Shown here piece by piece: positions 1-5,887 of a stretch of 6,322 nt of DNA. Every line of letters begins with the position of its first letter. Within the stretch, counting starts at the first letter, position 1. This DNA comes from Pseudomonadota bacterium (lineage in GTDB: Bacteria; Pseudomonadota; Gammaproteobacteria; Competibacterales; Competibacteraceae): contig JAGTSD010000136.1 of the NCBI GenBank assembly GCA_018262135.1, forward strand, positions 1 to 6,322, written 5' to 3'. The translations under genes and the position numbers were made by a program. A model generated the notes under the pieces. That model did no database searches. It had not been told where the DNA came from and saw only the letters and a program-made list of their open reading frames with translations.

Positions 1-201
1 CGTCAGGTATTCAACGACAGCCAGCCCGGCGCGCGGACCGGAAGGAGAGCGTGTGAAGATGAAGGCATAGGCCATCAAGAGGAAGGGAATCGACCCCACC
101 ACGATCTGCACCCAAAAACCGATCCGGCCCAGACGGGAAAAGGTTTTAGCAAGGTTCTGGATTCCCGACCGTTGCAGACTTTCCATGAGTTTTTTTAGCA
201 T
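1..201 (-). CDS. DUF3611-like membrane protein, N-terminal part (runs off window)
   Basis: This is an open frame of 67 codons read from 201 to the window edge with no stop, so only the N-terminus is visible. It starts MLKKLMESLQ, a basic and probably cytoplasmic or amphipathic segment. The motif FSRLGRIGFWVQIVVGSIP (residues 21-39) then leads into a hydrophobic segment to about residue 49, probably the first membrane helix. The FSRLG-IGFW-Q pattern is what I recall of the DUF3611 family, membrane proteins of unknown function found in cyanobacteria and proteobacteria. The start at 201 is supported by an AGGA Shine-Dalgarno (complement of 208..211) about 6 bases upstream; a second in-frame ATG lies at 186. 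The gene lies 110 bases downstream of the DUF3011 gene on the same strand, with a hairpin between them, so it may be a separate transcription unit. The family assignment is from memory of the motif and no function can be given. Confidence 0.72.
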   Translation of the reverse strand, partial: MLKKLMESLQRSGIQNLAKTFSRLGRIGFWVQIVVGSIPFLLMAYAFIFTRSPSGPRAGLAVVEYLT

Positions 202-272
202 GACGATTCCTGCTTTTTCGGTGTGTGTTTCTGGAAGATATGAGCGGGCCATACCCACTCGACGAAACGACG

Positions 273-302
273 GCGCCGATGGCTGAATCAGGCCAACGGC
301 GC
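273..302 (-). terminator. Hairpin after the DUF3011 gene, possible terminator
   Basis: An inverted repeat GCGCCG-A-TGGC / GCCA-A-CGGCGC with one A-A mismatch and an 8-base loop begins 10 bases after the DUF3011 stop codon. In the minus direction it is followed by CGTCGTTTCG, which has only three consecutive T residues, so it is not a strong intrinsic terminator. It could be a weak or Rho-assisted terminator, or an RNA 3'-end stabilising structure. The rest of the 202-311 gap shows only the ribosome binding site of the next gene and no promoter I would defend. Confidence 0.4.
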
Positions 303-311
303 GGATAACGC

Positions 312-779
312 TCAACGTATCTCAAATTCAGCGCGGCACCCACGATCTACCCATACCCCACGCCGGTTGTAGCCCCAGGAACTGTCGAAACGACACGGCG
401 CTCGGCTCAATTGCCGAACCAGGATCACTTCATTGCGAACATCCGCCCGGCACAACTGGCGACCGCCGCCCTCGGCGGCGCAGGTCAACCGTTGCCCACG
501 TCGGCGATCGCTACTGCCGACGCGAAATTCAGCGCGGCAACCGCGATCCACCCAGATGCCGCCCCGGTCATAACCCCAAGTCTGGTTTTTCCGGCAAGCT
601 GCATTGCTCAACTGCCGCTGGAGTTGTACTCCACCCCGGGTGTCGATGCGGCAATACTGGTAGCGGTTATGGGTCGACTCGCAGGTGATATGACGCGGGC
701 GAGCTTCAGCGTTCTGCACCGGGAGTCCCGTCAATGCCGCCACTAATACGCTACCGAGTAAAGCGGTCGCCAGGGTCAT
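312..779 (-). CDS. Exported protein with two tandem DUF3011 repeats
   Basis: A 155-residue protein. Residues 4-20 are hydrophobic and followed by an A-E-A site at 24-26, which reads as a Sec signal peptide cleaved before RPRH, so the mature protein should be periplasmic or secreted. The mature part is two copies of one module, residues 31-86 and 98-153. Each has four cysteines with identical spacing (C33, C43, C62, C81 and C100, C110, C129, C148; gaps 10, 19, 19) and ends in WVDRGCRAEF. The WGY...WVDRGCRAEF core matches DUF3011, a family of unknown function common in proteobacteria. The even cysteine count suggests two disulfides per module, which is inference. The ATG at 779 is the only standard start in frame before an upstream stop at 819-821. 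It has no good Shine-Dalgarno, and the signal peptide lacks the usual N-terminal lysine or arginine. A 7-codon ORF just upstream overlaps it by ATGA. The gene is probably real; its role is unknown. Confidence 0.85.
   Translation of the reverse strand: MTLATALLGSVLVAALTGLPVQNAEARPRHITCESTHNRYQYCRIDTRGGVQLQRQLSNAACRKNQTWGYDRGGIWVDRGCRAEFRVGSSDRRRGQRLTCAAEGGGRQLCRADVRNEVILVRQLSRAPCRFDSSWGYNRRGVWVDRGCRAEFEIR
321..488 (-). repeat. DUF3011 module, second copy
   Basis: Residues 98-153 of the DUF3011 protein form the C-terminal copy of a 56-residue module whose period is 67 residues (201 bases). Cysteines are C100, C110, C129 and C148. The copy shares the WVDRGCRAEF block exactly with copy 1, and its DNA is also clearly similar there, indicating an internal duplication. 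Confidence 0.8.
522..689 (-). repeat. DUF3011 module, first copy
   Basis: Residues 31-86 of the DUF3011 protein form the N-terminal copy, directly after the predicted signal peptide. Cysteines are C33, C43, C62 and C81, spaced as in the second copy. The two modules are joined by a short basic linker (residues 87-97, including DRRR). Confidence 0.8.
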
Positions 780-799
780 CGGTCTGGTTTGGTTTGCAT
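776..799 (-). other. Seven-codon leader ORF overlapping the DUF3011 start
   Basis: An ATG at 799 opens a 7-codon frame, MQTKPDR, whose TGA stop (776-778) overlaps the ATG of the DUF3011 gene (777-779). Either it is a short leader coupled to the downstream start, or it is the true N-terminus separated by a one-base frameshift. In the second case it would supply the basic n-region missing from the signal peptide. A GAGG lies 12 bases upstream, rather far for a ribosome binding site. This is a chance possibility in so short an ORF, so confidence is low. Confidence 0.3.
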
Positions 800-852
800 C
801 GTTTAGTGATACCTCAGTTTAGATGATGAACTTCAATCGTGGCGCAACCGGA

Positions 853-2487
853 TCAATATCCGTGGAACATCACTCCGCCCAGGATGAGGATCAGCAGCAA
901 CATGAATAAGCCGGCTACCGGCCATTGCCTCAGTCCGCCTTCCACCCGTTCCAGGGCATCTTCGCAGCGGACGACGACCCGCAACGCCGGTTGGCCGACC
1001 ACCACGATGTCGCCTTCGGGTATCGGTGGCAGATACCGCCCCCAGCGCCAAAGCCCGAGCGCCAGTCCAGCGCCGATCAAAATCGGCCATAACGCCGCCC
1101 AGAGAATTTTAGGCTGGAGTACATCATCATAGACGCCGATTCCGGTCACCCCATACAGCGTCCAGGGAACGCCGATCGCGGCAACGAACATTAACATCCA
1201 GGACAAAGCGAAGCCGATGGGCGCCGATGCCGAGGGATCGGGCGAGGCGCTCGCCGCCAACCGATGGAGGAAATGCAGCATCAATAGTGTAGTCCCAATC
1301 GCCGACAAGGTTGCCAGCAGTTCCACCCGTCCATCCCCTAAAACCGGCTTCACCGCCAGTTTGGCCAAAGCGCCGCCAGTCAGAGGGAGCCCGCCGATCC
1401 CCAAAGCCAGGATTGCCGCCGGCACCAGCACCCACCAGAGACGGCGCGGGCCAGTGGCGGCCACCACGCCGACCGCGAGGAACAGCGCTCCCTTGGCCAG
1501 CAGGTGGTGCGCCGAATAGAACGTTGCGGCCATCACAGCATTGCTCTGACCAGCCGCCAGCCCCATGCCGAGAACCGCCGCGACTACGCCCATCTGGCTC
1601 ACGCTGGAATAGGCCAGCACCGTTTTCGGATTGGGTTGCGTGATCCCGATGACGACGCTGTAAAAGGCCGTCAACAGGCCGACGGCGGTCAGGGCAACGC
1701 CCCAGTCCGGTAGCGGAACGTCGAATGGCAGGAAGCGGATCAGCCCGATGACGCCGGCCTTGATGATCGCGCCGCTGAGCACTGCCGAAGCCGGCATCGG
1801 GGCCGCTGGATGGGCGATGGGCAGCCAGACATGCAGTGGAACCAGCCCCATTTTCAGCCCAAAACCGGCGATCAGCAGCGCCACGGTCGGGTCGCGCCAC
1901 GGCGATGTCGGCAACGTCGCCAGCGCATCGCGGATCGCCAAGCTGTCGCCGGGAATGGCGCTCGCCAGCAGCACGAAGCCCATCAGCAGGAAAATTTCCC
2001 CAAGCAAAGCAAGAACCAGATAGATGATCCCCGCTCGCCGCGCCCTGGGCGTGCCGTCAAAAACCACCAGACCGTAAGCGGCCAGGCTGAGCAGCGCGAA
2101 CGTCAGGTAGAAGGTGAACAGGTCTGCCGCGACAAACACCCCCAGGCTGCCGGTCAGGGTCAGCAACCAGTAGATCGAGAATCGTCCCAGATTCGGGTGA
2201 CCGCGCAGATAGGTTGAGGCATAGAGCCCCGCTGCGCTCCACAGCAGCGCGGCAACGCCGAGCAGGATTGCGCCCGGCATATCGAGGACGAAGGTGATGT
2301 GCAAGCGCGCCTCGTTGAACACCCAAGGCGGACGGTTCACCGCCCACAATGCGGTCGCCAGCGCCGGAAGCGGCGCGAATGCGAATAACGTCGGCATACG
2401 CTCCCGCACCATCCGCCACCCGCAGGCCAGCAGCAGCGCGACCGGCGTCGCGAAAGAAATGAGCAACAACATTTCGGCGCTGATCAT
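853..2487 (-). CDS. Second MnhD/NuoM-like antiporter subunit (MbsH'-like), TM5 Glu missing
   Basis: A 544-residue, highly hydrophobic protein of the proton-conducting membrane transporter family (NuoL/M/N, MrpA/D, MbhH). The core signature at 208-251 includes LK (K212), PLHVWLPIAHPAAPMPAS and IIK (K243). The later HHLLAKGALF (K332) and GGALAK (K376) are also present. The TM5 region DLFTFYLTFALLSLAAY (122-138) aligns with the family pattern DLF-x-F-x-x-x-x-E, but the glutamate position is A131. After about residue 485 there is a more polar, amphipathic stretch with charged residues (CEDALERVEGG) and then a final hydrophobic helix ending at the C-terminus. The start ATG overlaps the mnhD stop (ATGA) and has only a weak Shine-Dalgarno, which suggests translational coupling. 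It is the last gene of the operon. It probably acts as an extra transport or structural subunit of the Mrp-like complex in the cytoplasmic membrane. It may be a duplicate like MbsH' of archaeal MBS, or a replacement for the NuoL-like half of MrpA. Family is certain; transport activity is uncertain because of A131. Confidence 0.9.
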   Translation of the reverse strand: MISAEMLLLISFATPVALLLACGWRMVRERMPTLFAFAPLPALATALWAVNRPPWVFNEARLHITFVLDMPGAILLGVAALLWSAAGLYASTYLRGHPNLGRFSIYWLLTLTGSLGVFVAADLFTFYLTFALLSLAAYGLVVFDGTPRARRAGIIYLVLALLGEIFLLMGFVLLASAIPGDSLAIRDALATLPTSPWRDPTVALLIAGFGLKMGLVPLHVWLPIAHPAAPMPASAVLSGAIIKAGVIGLIRFLPFDVPLPDWGVALTAVGLLTAFYSVVIGITQPNPKTVLAYSSVSQMGVVAAVLGMGLAAGQSNAVMAATFYSAHHLLAKGALFLAVGVVAATGPRRLWWVLVPAAILALGIGGLPLTGGALAKLAVKPVLGDGRVELLATLSAIGTTLLMLHFLHRLAASASPDPSASAPIGFALSWMLMFVAAIGVPWTLYGVTGIGVYDDVLQPKILWAALWPILIGAGLALGLWRWGRYLPPIPEGDIVVVGQPALRVVVRCEDALERVEGGLRQWPVAGLFMLLLILILGGVMFHGY

Positions 2488-4028
2488 GGCAGACCCATCC
2501 CGGCTTTCGCCAGGCGCCCGATCTGCACCAGGTCAAAAGCCCCCAGCCGCACGAACCCAAGCAGCACCGAACAAAGAGCTAAAGCCAATACCACCACTTC
2601 CCGGTATCTGGCGACCGGAGCGCGCAGGGTCACCGATTGGCGTGAGCCGAACAGTGCCGGGGCGAGGACGCGGAACAGATAGCCGCCGGTGAGCAGCCCA
2701 CCACCGAGAATGACCAGCGCCCACCACCATTGCCCGGTCTCAATCGTCGCGGTGAGCAGCAGCCATTTCGCCGCGAAGCCACCACTCGGCGGCAGTCCCA
2801 TCAATGACATTCCCGCCAGCGCAAAGGCCAGCACGGTGATCGGCAACGCCCGGCCAATGCTGCTGAGATCCGCAATGCGGTCATGACCGAGGGATTGAGC
2901 GATCAGACCCGCCGCCATAAACATCGCGGCTTTGGCGAAGGCGTGGGAAACCGCCTGGAGAACGCCGCCGCTCCAGGCGCTGGTCGAAACGACCGTCGCC
3001 GCCAGTTCGGTGTACAGGTCAGCAGCAGCGAACGACCCCGACTCAGGACGCACGATGAGAGGAAAGATGAGAAAAAGATAGCCGATCTGAGCCACGGTCG
3101 AATAGGCGATCAGCAGTTTCAGCCGGGCTTGCCGAAGCGCCAGCACACTGCCAAACAGAATCGCTGCAGCGCCTAAAGTGGCCAGAACCTGCGCCGCTGT
3201 CGGATTCATCAATGCGGGCATCGCATCGAACCAAAGGCGAACGATGAGGAATAGCGATGCTTTGATGACCAGGGCCGAGAGCACCGCGCTAGCCGCTGCC
3301 GGAGCGCCCGCATGAGCGGGGGGTAACCAGAAATGCAAGGGAAACAGCGCGGTCTTGGCCATCAGTCCTACGGTCATCAGCGCGGCGGCGCCCCAGGCGA
3401 CCGGTTCAGGACGCACCAGGCCGGATAGCAGGCCAATATCCAGCGTGCCATAGGCCCCGTAGAGCAGCACCGCGCCCAGCAGATACAGCACCGAGCCGAA
3501 CAGCGCGAACAACAGATAGCGCAGCCCGGCCGCGAGCGTTCCAGCACGACCATCGAGACAGACCAGGGGTATGGCGGAAAAGGTCAGCAGTTCCAGCGCG
3601 ACAAACAGGCTAAAGAGATCGTTGCTGAGAAAAACGAGGTTCAATGCGCCCCACAAGGCCAACAACAGCGCCCAGAACGTCAGCGAGGTGCGTGTCTCGG
3701 GTTGCCCTGGAAGGGTGCGGAACTCGGTCCGGGCGAAAATTCCGGTCGCGCCGATTACTGCCACCGTGGTCAGGATGAAAATGGCCGACAGTCCATCCGC
3801 ACGCAACGCCACGCCGAGCGGCGGCATCCAGCCGCCCAAGTCGTAGACCAGCGCGTCGTCGGCACGGATCACGCTGACGACCAACATCACGGCAATTGCC
3901 AGTCCGACCGGCATCAGCCATAGAGCGATGCGGCCCGCATAACGCCCACCGACAACCAGTGCCAGCAACAGGCCCGCGACCGGCAGGACCAACGCCAGCA
4001 CGAGCAGGTTCGATGGGTCTTGCATCAT
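2484..4028 (-). CDS. mnhD: Mrp-type antiporter subunit MnhD (MrpD/MbhH-like)
   Basis: A 514-residue polytopic protein, the usual length for MrpD, related to complex I NuoM/NuoN. It has the full set of expected residues: the TM5 glutamate E146 in NDLFSLFVALELLTF; the TM7 lysine K225 in MAKTALFPLHFWLPPAHAGA; K256 in LVIKASLFL; H362 and K366 in SHAFAKAAMF; and K421 in PPSGGFAAKW. In characterised Mrp systems the Glu-Lys pair and the lysine chain carry protons across the membrane and drive antiport of Na+ or K+. The ATG at 4028 overlaps the mnhC stop (ATGA), and a GGAGC Shine-Dalgarno (complement of 4037..4041) is 8 bases upstream; a second ATG follows immediately at 4025. The stop overlaps the next gene's ATG in the same way. 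Distinction from complex I rests on the neighbouring mnhE, F and G, which complex I operons lack. The ion specificity (Na+, K+ or only H+) cannot be read from the sequence. Confidence 0.95.
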   Translation of the reverse strand: MMQDPSNLLVLALVLPVAGLLLALVVGGRYAGRIALWLMPVGLAIAVMLVVSVIRADDALVYDLGGWMPPLGVALRADGLSAIFILTTVAVIGATGIFARTEFRTLPGQPETRTSLTFWALLLALWGALNLVFLSNDLFSLFVALELLTFSAIPLVCLDGRAGTLAAGLRYLLFALFGSVLYLLGAVLLYGAYGTLDIGLLSGLVRPEPVAWGAAALMTVGLMAKTALFPLHFWLPPAHAGAPAAASAVLSALVIKASLFLIVRLWFDAMPALMNPTAAQVLATLGAAAILFGSVLALRQARLKLLIAYSTVAQIGYLFLIFPLIVRPESGSFAAADLYTELAATVVSTSAWSGGVLQAVSHAFAKAAMFMAAGLIAQSLGHDRIADLSSIGRALPITVLAFALAGMSLMGLPPSGGFAAKWLLLTATIETGQWWWALVILGGGLLTGGYLFRVLAPALFGSRQSVTLRAPVARYREVVVLALALCSVLLGFVRLGAFDLVQIGRLAKAGMGLP

Positions 4029-4375
4029 GGGTCGTTGCTCCGCGCTGGCGCGTGGATGGAAGGGTCCTCGGTGTCCAGGGTGATGGCCTGGCCGGTTTCC
4101 TGGAACAATCGCAGCAACAACGCGACGGCCAGGGCTGTGGCCGCGAAGGCAACGACCAGCCCGGTAATGACCAGCGCCTGCGGCACGGGATCGCTGTTCA
4201 GCCCGGCTCCCGCGCCCCTTCGCGCAATGACGCCGAATAACAGGAAAACGCCGCTGCCGAGCAGGTTGAACGCCAAAATCTTACGCAGCGGCTGGGGATT
4301 AACGATCAAGCCGAACAACCCCAAACCGACCAGAATCACGCTGCTCAACCCGAACAGGGTCGTCGTGCTGATCAT
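4025..4375 (-). CDS. mnhC: Mrp-type antiporter subunit MnhC (NuoK-like)
   Basis: A 116-residue protein with three hydrophobic segments (about residues 4-25, 33-52 and 66-90), the architecture and length of MrpC/MbhG and of complex I NuoK. The segment DPVPQALVITGLVVAFAATA (62-81) is the family hallmark, and NLLGSGVFLLFGV (37-49) is also typical. NuoK-like subunits lie in the membrane between the antiporter-like subunits and the rest of the complex. The polar C-terminus (about residues 92-116) is cytoplasmic-like and not conserved in my memory. The ATG at 4375 overlaps the stop of the upstream fusion gene (ATGA) and has an AGGA ribosome site (complement of 4383..4386) 7 bases upstream. The protein is expected to work only as part of the assembled Mrp-like complex. 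Confidence 0.95.
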   Translation of the reverse strand: MISTTTLFGLSSVILVGLGLFGLIVNPQPLRKILAFNLLGSGVFLLFGVIARRGAGAGLNSDPVPQALVITGLVVAFAATALAVALLLRLFQETGQAITLDTEDPSIHAPARSNDP

Positions 4376-5307
4376 GACGGAGTCCTTGTCGGCGGGCCGG
4401 CGATGAGCAGACCGAGCGCCACCGCGATGGAAAGGGTGAGCACCAACTCAATGGTGAGGATGAGTGGCTTCGCGTAGCCCGCCGGGTAAGCCAGAAACGC
4501 ATCAGCGAACCCGATGCCCGCCAGGCCAATCACCAGGAACACTGCGGAACCTGCGACCAGTAGCCACCGTAGCCAGCGCCGACTGACCGGAGGCGCCTCC
4601 GCCAGTCCAGCCGTCAGGATAAGAGCCCACATGGCGGCCAGGACCGCGCCGCCTTGAAAAGCGCCGCCGGGTTGATCAGCCCCATTCCAGCATAGATAGA
4701 TACCGACGATGATCCCGAATGGCGGTAGCACCTGCGCGAGCAGGGTCAGGGCGCCATCCGGGCGATGATACCGTAGTCGCGGTGCGCCGCCCCAGTCGCG
4801 ATCTGCAGCCAGCGACCAGACCCCAAGCAACGCCGGCAGCAGCACCACCGCTTCCAGCAAGGTATCAATGGCGCGATAAGCGAGCAGCACGCCAGTCACC
4901 GGATTGCCGAGTCCAGTCGCGGGTAAGTGGGCGACGACTGCCGGGGCCAACGTCGGCGCAGGATCGGGCAGCAGCAGCACCATCGCCGCCAGTCCCGCTG
5001 AGACCAGAGCGCATAACACCCCAGCTACCCACCGCAGGGCCAAGCCGGGCGGTGCGGAAATGTTCTTGGCGTTCTGGAGACGCGCCGCCGCTCCCAGCAA
5101 CAGCAGGCCGGTTAAGCCGCTACCCATGGCAGCCTCAGTCAGCGCTACATCCGGCGCGGCGAGACGCACCCAAATCAGCGCCAGCAATAACCCGTAAGCC
5201 ACGAAGCCGATCACTGAAGTAAAGGTGTCGCGCACCGCAAGGGTCCAACACGCTACTGCTAAAACCAGCAGGGTCAGACCGATATCAACCGCCAGCGCCA
5301 GAGTCAT
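4372..5307 (-). CDS. mnhB: Fused MbhD (DUF4040) - MbhE - MnhB/MbhF antiporter subunit
   Basis: A 311-residue protein joining three modules. Residues 1-75 are an MbhD/DUF4040 domain with APDVALTEAAMGSGLTG (51-67). Residues about 90-170 resemble MbhE, with NPVTGVLLAYRAIDTLLEA (135-153). Residues about 185-303 are an MnhB/MbhF domain with NGADQPGGAFQGG (208-220), the counterpart of the usual GH-x-x-PGGGF-x-GG. In classical Mrp the first two modules form the C-terminal part of MrpA and the third is separate MrpB. In archaeal MBH and MBS they are usually separate small genes. The frame is open up to an ATG at 5700, but the ATG at 5307 is chosen. It has a strong GGAGG (complement of 5317..5321) 9 bases upstream, overlaps the mnhG stop as ATGA, and the extra upstream sequence is arginine-rich non-membrane sequence lying over mnhG and mnhF. 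Domain identities are from motif memory and are good; whether the polypeptide is processed is unknown. Confidence 0.9.
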   Translation of the reverse strand: MTLALAVDIGLTLLVLAVACWTLAVRDTFTSVIGFVAYGLLLALIWVRLAAPDVALTEAAMGSGLTGLLLLGAAARLQNAKNISAPPGLALRWVAGVLCALVSAGLAAMVLLLPDPAPTLAPAVVAHLPATGLGNPVTGVLLAYRAIDTLLEAVVLLPALLGVWSLAADRDWGGAPRLRYHRPDGALTLLAQVLPPFGIIVGIYLCWNGADQPGGAFQGGAVLAAMWALILTAGLAEAPPVSRRWLRWLLVAGSAVFLVIGLAGIGFADAFLAYPAGYAKPLILTIELVLTLSIAVALGLLIAGPPTRTPS

Positions 5308-5597
5308 ACCGGCGGCCCTCCGTCCCGCGCCGCCCGCGCCATGAGCTGACTGACCGTTGTCGCGGCGAATAAGACGATCAACCAGATAGCGATGAGCTTG
5401 ATCGCACCGAGCGGCCACGCGACCTGCGGCAGCAGGCCGATCACCACCAGGCCAAGCCCCAGGTTGTCGGCTTTGGTCAGCGCGTGCAGGCGAGTGAGGG
5501 GATCGGGAAAGCGCAGTAACCCGACTGTACCCGCGAGAAAAAAGAAGGCGCCAGCCACGACCGCGAAGATCGTGAAGAGGCCCAGGGCAATACTCAT
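5304..5597 (-). CDS. mnhG: Mrp-type antiporter subunit MnhG
   Basis: A 97-residue protein with three hydrophobic segments, matching the size of MrpG/MbhC. The family signature GLLRFPDPLTRLHALTKADN (residues 26-45) is clear, followed by the LGLGLVVIGLL segment. MnhG is a small membrane subunit needed for assembly and activity of Mrp complexes. It packs against MnhE and MnhF in the cation-handling side of known structures. The ATG at 5597 overlaps the mnhF stop (ATGA). An AGGAG ribosome site lies about 11 bases upstream, within the end of mnhF, so translation probably couples to mnhF. The stop overlaps the start of the next gene in the same way. Confidence 0.95.
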   Translation of the reverse strand: MSIALGLFTIFAVVAGAFFFLAGTVGLLRFPDPLTRLHALTKADNLGLGLVVIGLLPQVAWPLGAIKLIAIWLIVLFAATTVSQLMARAARDGGPPV

Positions 5598-5887
5598 TCG
5601 CTGTGGGTCTCCTTGGAGTCGTCACCGTCCGGGTGAGAAGCGCCCTGTACGAACGCAACCGAGGCAAAGGCAGCGAGGAGCGCCAGCACCAGCGCGACAT
5701 CGAGCACCGCGTTGGCTTCCGTAGCCACGCCCAGCAGCAGCAGCGCCGCGATGCCGCCGGTGCCGAACAATTGCGCCGCCATCATCCGATCGGCGGCTGC
5801 CGGCCCACGCAGGATGCGAACCATCCCCAGAGCGACCGTCGCCAGCACAAAGACAGCGGCGGCGAGCAGAAGGTCAGGTATCGTCAT
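5594..5887 (-). CDS. mnhF: Mrp-type antiporter subunit MnhF
   Basis: A small three-helix membrane protein of 97 residues from the ATG at 5887, or 100 residues from an in-frame GTG at 5896. I prefer the ATG because a GGTGGA stretch that includes the GTG can act as its ribosome site and because MTIPDLL is a normal start for the family; the choice is not certain. The signature VRILRGPAAADR corresponds to the usual R-x-x-RGP-x-x-x-DR, and VLDVALVLALLAAFASVAF is the typical third helix. The second acidic residue often seen six positions after the Asp of the DR pair is glutamine here (ADRMMAAQ). MnhF has been implicated in the cation path of Mrp antiporters. The gene overlaps the end of mnhE by 14 bases and the start of mnhG by ATGA. 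The C-terminal tail is polar and acidic (HPDGDDSKETHSE), presumably cytoplasmic. Confidence 0.92.
   Translation of the reverse strand: MTIPDLLLAAAVFVLATVALGMVRILRGPAAADRMMAAQLFGTGGIAALLLLGVATEANAVLDVALVLALLAAFASVAFVQGASHPDGDDSKETHSE

Noticed and set aside
411..746. Plus-strand open frame of 111 codons opposite the DUF3011 gene
   Set aside because: It is the antisense shadow of a gene with convincing repeats and cysteine spacing; its own protein shows no family features.
776..852. Promoter with TTGAAG (complement of 831..836) as a -35 box for the DUF3011 gene
   Set aside because: No acceptable -10 box is found at the usual spacing; the match is too weak to annotate.
849..862. Small hairpin CGGAT-CAAT-ATCCG at the end of the D' gene as an operon terminator
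   Set aside because: The stem is only 5 bp and no T-run follows on the minus strand, so a terminator call is not supported.
1127..1900. Minus-strand open frame of 257 codons inside the D' gene in a different frame
   Set aside because: It is an arginine- and glycine-rich out-of-frame product, typical of GC-rich shadow ORFs; the overlapping frame encodes a clear antiporter-like protein.
853..4028. Complex I (NuoM/NuoN/NuoL) fragment
   Set aside because: The adjacent mnhE, mnhF, mnhG and MnhB domains do not occur in complex I operons; the two large subunits are antiporter-type relatives.
3610..4152. Minus-strand open frame of 180 codons across the mnhC/mnhD junction
   Set aside because: Out-of-frame shadow, rich in Arg and Pro, overlapping two well-supported genes.
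5308..5700. N-terminal extension of the MbhD-MbhE-MnhB gene to an ATG at 5700
   Set aside because: The extra 131 residues are arginine- and proline-rich, lie fully over mnhG and part of mnhF in another frame, and have no membrane character. The internal ATG at 5307 has a strong GGAGG and an ATGA overlap with mnhG.
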